A DNA stretch of 64,000 nucleotides, from the NCBI RefSeq assembly GCF_025979885.1, contig NZ_CP110139.1:1488001-1552000 (forward strand). The letters are read 5' to 3'. Each line of letters begins with the position of its first letter. The stretch's first letter is position 1. The translations under genes and the position numbers were made by a program. The notes beneath the pieces are model-generated. The model searched no databases and was not told where the DNA came from. It saw only the letters and a list, made by a program, of their open reading frames with translations. Origin of the DNA: Hymenobacter sp. YIM 151500-1. GTDB lineage: Bacteria; Bacteroidota; Bacteroidia; Cytophagales; Hymenobacteraceae. Below are positions 19,033 to 26,878 of the stretch, one piece after another.

Positions 19033-20274
19033 ATGCCGCGCCTACTGCTAGCCCTCGCCGGATTTGTGTTGCTGTTCGTGTTGTCTGCCTGCCACGTGGG
19101 CCGCTTTTTCATCTACAACTTTGCCGACATCCGCGACTGGCAGAAGTTTCCGGTTCGGCCGGTTGAACGGGGTGCCGGGCCTGTTTTCCGCTTCTTTGAA
19201 CCGGCGCCAGGCAGCCCCTCGGCCATTCGCCTGCCCCAAAGCCTGACCTTGCACAAGGGGGAGCGCCGGGAGCGGACGGTAGCCTTCGATGACGTGTTGC
19301 GCGAAAGCGGCACCGTGGCGTTTCTCGTCATCCGCCACGACTCGTTGCTGGTGGAAAAGTACCTGGCCGGCTACGACGCGGCCTCGGTGGTTCCTTCGTT
19401 CTCAGTGGCTAAAAGCTACGTTTCGGCGCTGGTCGGTATCGCCATCGGCGAAGGGTACATTAAGAGTGTAGAGGAACCGATAACGAAGTACCTGCCGGAA
19501 TTGCGGGGCGAGAAATTTCAGCGCATTACCATCGCCCACGTGCTTAACATGCGTTCGGGGGTTCTTTTTAATGAGAGCTACATCAACCCCTTCGGCGACG
19601 CGGCCAAGTACTATTATGGCACCAACCTGAAAAAATACGTGAGCCGCTTACAAGTCAGAGAAGCACCCGACCAGCACTTTGACTACATCAGCGGCAATAC
19701 GCAGTTGCTGGGGCTCATTGTGGCGCGCGCCACCGGGCGGCCTCTGGCGCAGTACTTACAGGAGAAAATATGGCAGCCGCTGGGCTCGGAATACGATGCT
19801 TCGTGGAGCCTCGACAGCCGCCGCGGCAACACCGAAAAAGCTTTTTGCTGCCTCAACGCCCGCGCCCGTGACTTCGCCAAGCTCGGGCGCCTGTACTTGC
19901 GCCGGGGCGAGTGGCAAGGCCGGCAGCTTGTGCCGCGGGACTGGGTGGAACGGTCGGTGTACGATGTCAGCACCACCGCTGCCAACGACTACCTCTACGG
20001 CTACCAGTGGTGGCACACGCGCCGCTTTGAGCGCCAAACGGATACCACCCGGCGGGGAATGTTCCGGCCAGTAAACTTCGGGCAGCCAAAGAAGCCCGGT
20101 GCAGCACCCATGCAAGTAGTAGTACGGCCGGGACCCGACTTTTACGCGGAAGGCATTTTGGGGCAATTTATTTACGTCTTTCCCAAGAAAGACATCCTAG
20201 TAGTGCGCCTGGGCAAACGCACCGGCCCGGTAAACTGGGCCAACATTGCCCGCGACCTGGCCGGGGCGAATTAA
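19033..20274 (+). CDS. Serine hydrolase of the class C beta-lactamase family (lipoprotein)
   Basis: The protein has 413 aa. The N-terminus is a lipoprotein signal with lipobox LSAC at about 17-20, so the enzyme is periplasmic and membrane-anchored. The beta-lactamase/PBP4-like fold is shown by the SxxK motif SVAK in FSVAKSYVSALVG, by YISGNTQLLG in the position of the YxN motif, and by GYQWWH followed by GILGQFIYVFP near the C-terminus. Such proteins act as esterases, D-amino-acid peptidases or carboxypeptidases more often than as resistance enzymes, and I would not infer resistance. It precedes the TonB receptor on the same strand with a 224-bp gap. Confidence 0.88.
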   Translation: MPRLLLALAGFVLLFVLSACHVGRFFIYNFADIRDWQKFPVRPVERGAGPVFRFFEPAPGSPSAIRLPQSLTLHKGERRERTVAFDDVLRESGTVAFLVIRHDSLLVEKYLAGYDAASVVPSFSVAKSYVSALVGIAIGEGYIKSVEEPITKYLPELRGEKFQRITIAHVLNMRSGVLFNESYINPFGDAAKYYYGTNLKKYVSRLQVREAPDQHFDYISGNTQLLGLIVARATGRPLAQYLQEKIWQPLGSEYDASWSLDSRRGNTEKAFCCLNARARDFAKLGRLYLRRGEWQGRQLVPRDWVERSVYDVSTTAANDYLYGYQWWHTRRFERQTDTTRRGMFRPVNFGQPKKPGAAPMQVVVRPGPDFYAEGILGQFIYVFPKKDILVVRLGKRTGPVNWANIARDLAGAN

Positions 20275-20498
20275 GGAAGTGTGGGGTAGCCGGCACAGCG
20301 CCGGAAGAGTGATGCTACGAAGGTAGGTGCCACCCGCAAGAGCATCCTGCCGATGGCCGCTGCCGCCCCAACTCCACTCAACGACTCGGGCGAGGCTACC
20401 GACGATTCGGGGCGGCCGGACGACGGTTCACCCAGGTTTCGATTTCGCCGGCTTCGCGCAGCGGCCACCTTTGGCTTATCAACCAAGCGCCAAAGGCT

Positions 20499-22907
20499 AT
20501 GCGACACCTGTTCTTCTTTCTACAAATAGTATTGGCCGCCGTGGCTCTGGTGCCGGCGGCCTGGGCTCAATCATCAGCTCTCACCCAACCGCAGGAAGGC
20601 GCAAGCCAAACCGTGCGCGGCACCGTGCTCGACGCGGCGGCCAAAGCTCCCGTTATTGGGGCTACCGTGGTGGTGCTGGGCGTGGACCCGCCGCTGGGTG
20701 GCACCACCGACGCCGACGGCCGCTTCCGGCTGCCGGGCGTGCCCGTGGGCCGCGTGAAGCTGCGTATTACGAGCATCGGCTACGAAGACCTGCAACTCAA
20801 CGAAGTAACCGTGACGGCTGGCAAGGAAGTGGTGCTCAACCTGAGCCTGACCGAGCGCCTGACCAAGCTCGACGAGGTGCAGGTGGTGTACCGCCGCAGC
20901 GAGGACCGCACCGTGCCCAACAACGAAATGGCCACCGTCTCGGCCCGGCCCTTTTCGCCTCTGGAAGCCAACCGCTACGCCGGGGCCCTGGGCGACCCAG
21001 CCCGCATGGCCCAGAACTTTGCCGGCATCAGCAGCGCCAACGACACCCGCAACGACATTGTGGTGCGCGGCAACTCCCCGGCTTCCCTGCTCTGGCGCCT
21101 GGAAGGCGTCAATATTCCCAACCCCAACCACTTCGGCTCCCAGGGCACCACGGGCGGGCCAGTGAGCCTGCTCAACAACAACCTGCTGGCCAAGTCCGAC
21201 TTCCTCACGGGGGCCTTCCCGGCCGAGTACGCCAACGCCCTAGGCTCGGTATTCGACCTGCGCCTGCGCAAAGGCAACGACGAGAAGCGCGAGTTTCTGG
21301 GGCAGCTTGGCTTCAATGGCATTGAGGTGGGCGCCGAAGGGCCGTACAGCAAGAACTCCAAGGCCTCCTACCTGGTCAACTACCGCTACTCCATCTTCTC
21401 CCTGCTCAAGGCGGTGGGCTACAGTATTGCTGGCACGCCGGAGTACCAGGACTTCACCTTCAAAACCGACGTGCCGGTAGGCCAGCGCGGCACTTTCAGC
21501 GCCTGGACCCTGGCCGGGCGCAGCAACATCACCTTCCTGGGTAAAGACGTGGACTCGACCCAGGCCGACGTGTACGGAGACGAGAGCCTGAACTCGCGGC
21601 CCACGTTTTCGACCGGCATTGCGGCGGCCTCCTACGAGCACCGCCTCACCGACCGCACCGTGGGCCGCTTCACCCTGTCGGCCTCGCGCACCAGCCAGCA
21701 GTTCGATTCGGACACGATTCTCTACCGCAGCGGCCGCACCGTGGAAGCCGAAATTCCGGCCGAGCGCAACAAGTTTGTGCAGGAGAAGCTGTCGGCTAAC
21801 CTGATGGTGAGCCATAAGTTCAGTGCCCGCGACGCCGTGACGGCCGGCGCCATCGTGGACCTGCTCCGCTACGACTACCGCGGCGAGCAGCTCTACCCCG
21901 TGGCGGTGGTGGAGCGCAACGCCGACGGCACCACGGCCCTGGCGCAGCTGTACGCCCAGTGGAAGCACCGCTTCACCGACCGGCTCACGCTCAACGCGGG
22001 CCTCAGCACCTCCCGCTTCGAGCTGAACGGCAGCACCGTGGTGGAGCCGCGCGCGGGCCTGCAATACCAGCTCACGCCCAGCAGCACGCTGAGCGCGGCG
22101 TATGGCCTGCACAGCGCCCTGTCGCCCCTGCTCACCTACTTCTACCAGAGCCGCCAGCCCGACGGCTCCTACGCCCTTACCAACCGTGACTTGGGCTTTA
22201 CGCGCAGCCACCACTTCGTGCTGGCCTACGACCGGCAGCTTACCGACAACCTGCGCCTGCGCGCCGAAGGCTACTACCAGCGCCTATTCGATGCCCCCGT
22301 GGAGCGCACGCCCAGCTACTTCTCCGGCCTGACCGAAGGCGCTGACTTTGCCCCCACCAACAAGGGCAACCTCGTGAACGACGGCACCGGCCGCAACTAC
22401 GGCGTGGAACTAACCCTGGAGCGGGCCTTCGCCCAGGGCTACTATTTCCTGCTCACCACGTCGGTGTTCGACTCCAAGTACAAGGGCAGCGACGGAGTGG
22501 AGCGCAACACTCCCTTCAATACCAAGTTCGTGGCTAACGCCTTGGTGGGGCGCGAGTTCCGGGTGGGTCGCCGGGACAACACGTTCACTGTTAGCCTGCG
22601 GGCGGCCACCACGGGCGGGCGGTACGTCACACCCATCAACTACGAAGCCTCCAGCCAGGCCCGCACCGCCGTGTTCCGCTACAACCAAGCTTTCAGCCAG
22701 CAGCAGGACGCGTATTTCCGGGCCGATGTGAAGCTGGGCTACAAAATCAACCGCGCCCGCCTCACGCACGAAATAGCCGTGGACCTGCAAAACGTGTCGA
22801 ACCGGGAGAATGTGTTCCAGCAGGCCTACAACCCGCGCACCAACCGCATCGGCACGGCTTACCAGCAAGGCTTCCTGCCAGTGCCCTTCTACCGGGTCAC
22901 TTTTTGA
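20499..22907 (+). CDS. TonB-dependent outer-membrane receptor with carboxypeptidase-regulatory-like N-domain
   Basis: The protein has 802 aa. A signal peptide spans about 1-23 (ends AAWAQ). Residues about 40-125 form a CarboxypepD_reg beta-sandwich (VRGTVLDAAAKAPVIGATVV, GTTDADGRFRLPGVPVG). A plug domain follows (RNDIVVRGNSPASLLWRLEG, VFDLRLRKG), then a beta-barrel ending in the aromatic RVTF typical of outer-membrane proteins. It imports a ligand with energy from TonB-ExbBD. No SusD-like partner is next to it, so it is not a classical SusCD pair, and the substrate is unknown. An inverted repeat follows. Confidence 0.93.
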   Translation: MRHLFFFLQIVLAAVALVPAAWAQSSALTQPQEGASQTVRGTVLDAAAKAPVIGATVVVLGVDPPLGGTTDADGRFRLPGVPVGRVKLRITSIGYEDLQLNEVTVTAGKEVVLNLSLTERLTKLDEVQVVYRRSEDRTVPNNEMATVSARPFSPLEANRYAGALGDPARMAQNFAGISSANDTRNDIVVRGNSPASLLWRLEGVNIPNPNHFGSQGTTGGPVSLLNNNLLAKSDFLTGAFPAEYANALGSVFDLRLRKGNDEKREFLGQLGFNGIEVGAEGPYSKNSKASYLVNYRYSIFSLLKAVGYSIAGTPEYQDFTFKTDVPVGQRGTFSAWTLAGRSNITFLGKDVDSTQADVYGDESLNSRPTFSTGIAAASYEHRLTDRTVGRFTLSASRTSQQFDSDTILYRSGRTVEAEIPAERNKFVQEKLSANLMVSHKFSARDAVTAGAIVDLLRYDYRGEQLYPVAVVERNADGTTALAQLYAQWKHRFTDRLTLNAGLSTSRFELNGSTVVEPRAGLQYQLTPSSTLSAAYGLHSALSPLLTYFYQSRQPDGSYALTNRDLGFTRSHHFVLAYDRQLTDNLRLRAEGYYQRLFDAPVERTPSYFSGLTEGADFAPTNKGNLVNDGTGRNYGVELTLERAFAQGYYFLLTTSVFDSKYKGSDGVERNTPFNTKFVANALVGREFRVGRRDNTFTVSLRAATTGGRYVTPINYEASSQARTAVFRYNQAFSQQQDAYFRADVKLGYKINRARLTHEIAVDLQNVSNRENVFQQAYNPRTNRIGTAYQQGFLPVPFYRVTF

Positions 22908-22944
22908 AGAAAGAGGAACAGCCCGTTCGTGGTGAGCACATCTA

Positions 22945-23074
22945 GACGGTCATGCTGAGCTTGTCGAAGCATCTCTATTGCTTCGTTGCGAATGGTTACT
23001 TCACCTCCACGATTAAGATTAGCCAGCGGTAGAGATGCTTCGACTTCGCCTCCGGCTGCGCTCAGCATGACCGT
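22945..23074. repeat. Inverted repeat of the GTCATGCTGAG / GAAGCATCTC type
   Basis: The left arm 22945-22977 contains GGTCATGCTGAGC and GTCGAAGCATCTCTA. The right arm 23030-23074 is its inverse with about 10 extra bases between the two conserved halves. It lies between the TonB receptor and the small ACP-like gene. The same GAAGCATCT core recurs at 46250-46360. Confidence 0.75.
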
Positions 23075-23121
23075 TCTTCTTGTCACCCCATCACTTCTCA
23101 CCACCTCACCATTTCACCACT

Positions 23122-23391
23122 ATGACTACTGCTTCGCTCGTTGCGCCCCGGTCCATTCGGCAGCAGGTGCTGCGCGTAATCGGCCGGCGCAAGCGCCTCC
23201 AGCCCCACCGCCTACGCCTGCACTTCCACCTGAGCCGCGAACTGTGCTTTGATCTGCTTGATGTCGTGGACATCATTCTGGAGCTGGAAAGCCGCTTCCA
23301 CATTACCATTCCCGACGAGGTGCCGCTTGTCACCGTCGGCGACGTGGTGGATTATGTGGCAGCGGCTACGCTGGGCTTCATTCGCCGCTGA
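23122..23391 (+). CDS. Acyl-carrier-protein-like protein lacking the phosphopantetheine serine
   Basis: The protein has 89 aa from ATG at 23122; the frame is open 14 codons further upstream but over a low-complexity spacer. Residues 30-85 align by eye with acyl carrier proteins: LCFDLLDVVDIILELESRF, ITIPDE, then VTVGDVVDYV. In ACP the helix begins DSL, with the serine carrying the 4'-phosphopantetheine arm. Here the same position reads DLL, so the protein cannot be modified there. The N-terminal 28 residues are strongly basic (RRKRLQPHRLRLH). It is followed 125 bp later by a sensor kinase gene. It may have a structural or regulatory role. No fatty-acid or polyketide genes are nearby. Confidence 0.65.
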   Translation: MTTASLVAPRSIRQQVLRVIGRRKRLQPHRLRLHFHLSRELCFDLLDVVDIILELESRFHITIPDEVPLVTVGDVVDYVAAATLGFIRR

Positions 23392-23516
23392 AGCTGCCGG
23401 ATGCCAACGGGCCGCCCAGCCGTTATGCCGGGCGCAGGATTTCTTTCTGATTCAGTAGCTTAGCTGCCCGCTTGCGGCACTGGCCAGTACACTTTCACCT
23501 GTCATCTTTCTTCGCC

Positions 23517-24524
23517 ATGAACGACAAATGGTTACGCCTCCTGGGCATTCCGGTAGTTGCAGTCATTATGCACGTGGTGTTCGACGGGTGGCCGCGGCAG
23601 TACGATACGGCAGTGCTGACGCACTTTCTGTTCGGCGTCTTTATCACGGTGCTGCTGTGGGAAGGCAACCGCGCCCTGTTCCTGCTCATGCGCCGCCTGT
23701 TTCCGCACTACGACCAAACCACGCGCCGGCTGGTGGTGCAAACGCTGAGCAGCACGGCCTTCACGTTTGCGGCCACCTTGTTTCTGAACGAGTTTCACCG
23801 GCTGCTGTTTGGCGTGCCGCTCTGCGAAAAAGGCGAGCTGTTTAGCAGCTTCCTGCTGAAGATGGTGCCCACGCTCATGGTTACTTCCGTCTACGAAAGC
23901 ATCTACTTTTTCGGGGAGTGGAAGAAGAACCTGCAACGCTCCGAAGCCCTGGCCCGAGCCGGTATCCAATCGGAGCTGGAAGCCCTGCGCAGCCAGCTCG
24001 ACCCGCACTTTCTGTTTAACTCCCTCAACACCCTGGCCGCCCTCATCGAGGACGACAACGAGCCGGCCCACACCTACCTGGAGCAGCTGGCCGACGTGTA
24101 CCGTTACGTGCTGGTGAGCCGCGACAAAACCACCGTGCCCCTGCGCGAGGAAATAGCCTTCGTAGAAGCCTACCTCTACCTCAACAAAACCCGCTTCCGC
24201 GACGACCTGCAAGTGGAGCAGCGCATTGCCCCGGCCGCCTACGCCACCAACGTAGCCCCGCTGAGCCTGCAAATGCTGGTTGAAAACGCCATCAAGCACA
24301 ACGTTATTTCGCCGGAAAACCCGCTGCGCGTCACCCTGGCCACCGAACCCGACTCCGGCTACGTGCGCGTGCAAAACAACGTGCAGCCCAAAACCGGCCT
24401 CGAACAATCCACCAAAGTAGGCCTGCGCAACATCATTAACCGTTACCGCCTCCTCTCCGAGCACCCCGTGGAAGTGCTGCGCGAAAACGGCCTGTTCACC
24501 GTGCGCCTGCCCCTGCTTTCTTGA
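23517..24524 (+). CDS. LytS-family sensor histidine kinase
   Basis: The protein has 335 aa from ATG at 23517; the frame opens 15 codons earlier. Four hydrophobic segments occupy about 5-135, followed by a short coiled-coil linker and the His_kinase domain LEALRSQLDPHFLFNSLNTL with its phospho-acceptor histidine. The GHKL ATPase has LVENAIKHN as N box and VGLRNIINRYRLL near the end. There is no extracytoplasmic sensor domain. The partner is the LytTR regulator 267 bp downstream, but a palindromic element lies between the two, so they may not be produced in equal amounts. Confidence 0.92.
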   Translation: MNDKWLRLLGIPVVAVIMHVVFDGWPRQYDTAVLTHFLFGVFITVLLWEGNRALFLLMRRLFPHYDQTTRRLVVQTLSSTAFTFAATLFLNEFHRLLFGVPLCEKGELFSSFLLKMVPTLMVTSVYESIYFFGEWKKNLQRSEALARAGIQSELEALRSQLDPHFLFNSLNTLAALIEDDNEPAHTYLEQLADVYRYVLVSRDKTTVPLREEIAFVEAYLYLNKTRFRDDLQVEQRIAPAAYATNVAPLSLQMLVENAIKHNVISPENPLRVTLATEPDSGYVRVQNNVQPKTGLEQSTKVGLRNIINRYRLLSEHPVEVLRENGLFTVRLPLLS

Positions 24525-24530
24525 AAACGA

Positions 24531-24785
24531 GGGAATGAGTGAGTAAATGAGTGAAGGGGTGTCATTGCGAGGAGGCACGACGAAGCAATCCGTCCTTCTC
24601 AGGGTGATAATCTCTGACCTATTCAAAAGCCATTTTTCACCTGCACAGCTACCTATAAAGTTTCTCAAACTGAGTGTAAAAGTCAGGGCTTGTCATATCC
24701 GGACGCTTGCAGAGACAAAAGGACGGATTGCTTCGTCGTGCCTCCTCGCAATGACACCCCCTTCACTCACTCGCTCATTCCCTCA
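24531..24785. repeat. Inverted repeat of the GTCATTGCGAGG / GAAGCAATCC type between LytS and LytTR genes
   Basis: Arms at about 24531-24595 and 24721-24785 are inverse copies. Each contains TGTCATTGCGAGGAGGCACG followed by ACGAAGCAATCCGTCC, and outside that an ATGAGTGA-rich stretch. The centre (24596-24720) is unique sequence without a gene. The element fills the whole gap between a sensor and its regulator. Confidence 0.85.
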
Positions 24786-24791
24786 TTCCCC

Positions 24792-25595
24792 ATGAAGCTC
24801 CTGCTCATTGAAGACGAGTACCCGGCTGCCGAGCGGCTGCAACGGCTGCTGCGCCAGGCCGATCCGGCGGCTGAGGTGCTGGGCGTGGTGCGGAGCGTGG
24901 CCGCGGGCCGGCAGTGGTTTCAGGACAATCCGCCACCCGACCTCATTCTGAGCGACATTCAGCTGGCCGATGGGCTGAGCTTCGAGATTTTCGACCACGT
25001 GGGCCTGACCAGCCCCATCATCTTCACCACCAGCTACGACGAGTACGCCATCAAAGCTTTCCGGGTGCGTAGCGTGGATTACCTGCTCAAGCCCATCAAG
25101 CTCACGGAGTTGCGCGCCGCCCTGGCCAAGTACCACGACCTGCGCGCGGCCTTTTCGCCGGTGGCGGGCAGCCAGCGCCTGGAGCGCCTGCTCGACAGCC
25201 TGCCCCTGACCGGCCGGCCCTACAAAACCCGCTTTCTGGTAGCCAGCGGCGAGCAGCTACTGCCCATCGACGTGGAGCAGATTGCCTACTTCCAGACCCG
25301 CAACGAGCTGGTGTACCTGGTGACGCGCGACGGCCGCCGCTTCGTCATCGACTACCCCCTGGAGCAGCTGGAGCGCCTGCTCGACCCGCAGCAGTTTTTC
25401 CGGGCCAGCCGCCAGCTGCTCACCCACCTGAGCGCCGTGCACCGCCTCCACCCCTACTTCAACGGCAAGCTCAAGCTCGACTTGCACCCCGAGTCTGCGG
25501 AGGAGGCCCTCATCAGCCGTGACAAGGCCGGGGCGTTTAAAGCCTGGCTGGAAGGTGAGCTGCCCGTGGCAAAAGCGGTGCGCTCGGGGCTGTAG
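24792..25595 (+). CDS. LytTR-type response regulator
   Basis: The protein has 267 aa from ATG at 24792 (MKLLLIEDEYPAAERLQRLL). The receiver occupies 1-120 with acidic residues E8-D9, the phospho-acceptor Asp in LILSDIQLADG, the threonine of FTTSYD and lysine in LLKPIK. The LytTR DNA-binding domain occupies about 155-260 (IAYFQTRNELVYLVT, FYRV-type strand replaced by QFFRASRQLL, LKLDLHPES). Its partner is the LytS-type kinase upstream. Targets are unknown. Confidence 0.93.
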   Translation: MKLLLIEDEYPAAERLQRLLRQADPAAEVLGVVRSVAAGRQWFQDNPPPDLILSDIQLADGLSFEIFDHVGLTSPIIFTTSYDEYAIKAFRVRSVDYLLKPIKLTELRAALAKYHDLRAAFSPVAGSQRLERLLDSLPLTGRPYKTRFLVASGEQLLPIDVEQIAYFQTRNELVYLVTRDGRRFVIDYPLEQLERLLDPQQFFRASRQLLTHLSAVHRLHPYFNGKLKLDLHPESAEEALISRDKAGAFKAWLEGELPVAKAVRSGL

Positions 25596-25654
25596 CCGGC
25601 ATCGGCGGGCAAGAGTATGGGGAAAAGCGGTGGGCCTGCTTTCGGCCGAGCGGC

Positions 25655-25662
25655 TATCTTTG
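25655..25662 (+). promoter_or_regulatory. -7 element of the ppx gene
   Basis: TATCTTTG is a perfect TAnnTTTG match. Transcription starting about 7 bp later would leave a leader of about 20 nt before the TTG at 25690, which is one reason to prefer that start codon. Confidence 0.55.
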
Positions 25663-25689
25663 GCCCTCCACCACCAAACTCCGCGCTCT

Positions 25690-26685
25690 TTGGAATATCC
25701 GCTCTCCAAACTGGCTGCCATCGACATCGGCTCCAACGCCGTACGGTGCCAGATTTCAGCCGTGCTGCACTACGGCGACCGATACCGGCTCAAACGGGTT
25801 GAATACGTGCGCTACCCGCTGCGCCTGGGCGAAGATGTGTTTGCCAGCGGCACCATCTCCGAGAAAAAGCAAGAGAAGTTTATCAAGTTTCTGCACGCCC
25901 TGAAGCTGCTCATGGAGGTGCACGACGTGGCCCCGAACCACTATCTGGTGTGCGCCACCTCGGCTATGCGCACGGCTCAGAATGGGCAAGAAGTGGCGGC
26001 CCGCATTCAGCGGGAGCTGGGCATGACCGTGCAGATTATCGACGGGCAGGCCGAAGCCGCCTACATTAACCGCGTCATCGTCAACCTGCTCGAAGACAAC
26101 AAGCACTACCTGCACATCGACGTGGGCGGGGGCAGCACCGAGTTCAACATCTACTACAACCGCCGCAAAGTGGCGTCGCAGTCGTTTGAGGTGGGCTCCA
26201 TCCGGCGCATGCAGCAGGAAGAAAGCGGGCAGCAGGCCACCGAAGCCCAAAACGGGCTGTGGCAGCGCATGGAGGAGTGGGTCCGGGAAAATGCTCGCCG
26301 CTACCACGTGTCGCGGGCCATTGGCACGGGCGGCAACATCAACAAGCTCTACAGCCTAGCCCAGCCCCAGCTCGACAAGCCCGTAACGCGCCGCCGCATT
26401 GCCACCGTGCTGGACCACCTCACCAGCATGAGCATGGACGAGCGCGTAAACGTGGCCCTCCTGAACCCTGACCGCGCCGACGTCATCGTGCCCGCCGGCC
26501 ACATCTACCTCTCCGCCATGGAGTGGGCCAACGTCCACCAAATGATAGTGCCGGACATTGGCCTGAAAGACGGAATGCTCCAAACCCTGTTCGAGGAGCA
26601 CTTCGATGAGTTGCGCCTCCCCGCCGACACGTCGCGCACCGTGCCCGTGCCCGCCGTGCAAAGCCGGCCGACGGAGGTGGAATAA
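25690..26685 (+). CDS. ppx: Ppx/GppA-family exopolyphosphatase or guanosine pentaphosphatase
   Basis: The protein has 331 aa from TTG at 25690. The open frame reaches back to 25519 but overlaps the response regulator gene and lies upstream of the -7 element at 25655. ASKHA-fold motifs are visible: LAAIDIGSNAVRCQIS (phosphate 1), HIDVGGGSTEFN (phosphate 2) and a GTGGNINKL segment. These enzymes remove terminal phosphates from polyphosphate or convert pppGpp to ppGpp. This short form lacks the C-terminal HD domain of E. coli Ppx. It is convergent with ppk1, so synthesis and breakdown genes for polyphosphate lie tail to tail. Confidence 0.88.
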   Translation: MEYPLSKLAAIDIGSNAVRCQISAVLHYGDRYRLKRVEYVRYPLRLGEDVFASGTISEKKQEKFIKFLHALKLLMEVHDVAPNHYLVCATSAMRTAQNGQEVAARIQRELGMTVQIIDGQAEAAYINRVIVNLLEDNKHYLHIDVGGGSTEFNIYYNRRKVASQSFEVGSIRRMQQEESGQQATEAQNGLWQRMEEWVRENARRYHVSRAIGTGGNINKLYSLAQPQLDKPVTRRRIATVLDHLTSMSMDERVNVALLNPDRADVIVPAGHIYLSAMEWANVHQMIVPDIGLKDGMLQTLFEEHFDELRLPADTSRTVPVPAVQSRPTEVE

Positions 26686-26878
26686 ACCACGGATTCCGGC
26701 GGATTTTTCGGATGGGTCGGATTTCGTGAACGATTATTCTTGCTGCAATCTGCCAGGAATCCGGTCCGCTTTCCATCCGAAGGCAAAAGAGCCTCGCTGA
26801 TGCGAGGCTCCTTCGGTAAAATGGGTCGTCCACGAAATCCGACCCATCCGAAAAATCCGCCCGAATCCGTGGTTTATT
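26681..26878. repeat. 48-bp inverted repeat spanning both stop codons of ppx and ppk1, with an inner terminator hairpin
   Basis: Arms 26681-26728 and 26831-26878 are inverse copies with one mismatch in 48. Each arm begins inside the last codon of a gene and includes its TAA: ppx on the left, ppk1 on the right. Between them GAGCCTCGC (26789-26797) and GCGAGGCTC (26802-26810) form a 9-bp stem with a TGAT loop. The arrangement can act as a terminator in both directions. Confidence 0.88.

Noticed and set aside
19033..20274. Antibiotic-resistance beta-lactamase
   Set aside because: The SxxK fold is shared with many esterases and peptidases, the protein is a lipoprotein and nothing around it suggests resistance.
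20271..20507. A 78-codon minus-strand frame between the serine hydrolase and the TonB receptor
   Set aside because: It overlaps the receptor start and has no promoter, signal or familiar motif.
22945..23074. Insertion sequence or MITE with target duplications
   Set aside because: The palindromes here lack visible flanking direct repeats and no transposase gene is in the window, so I call them only repeats.
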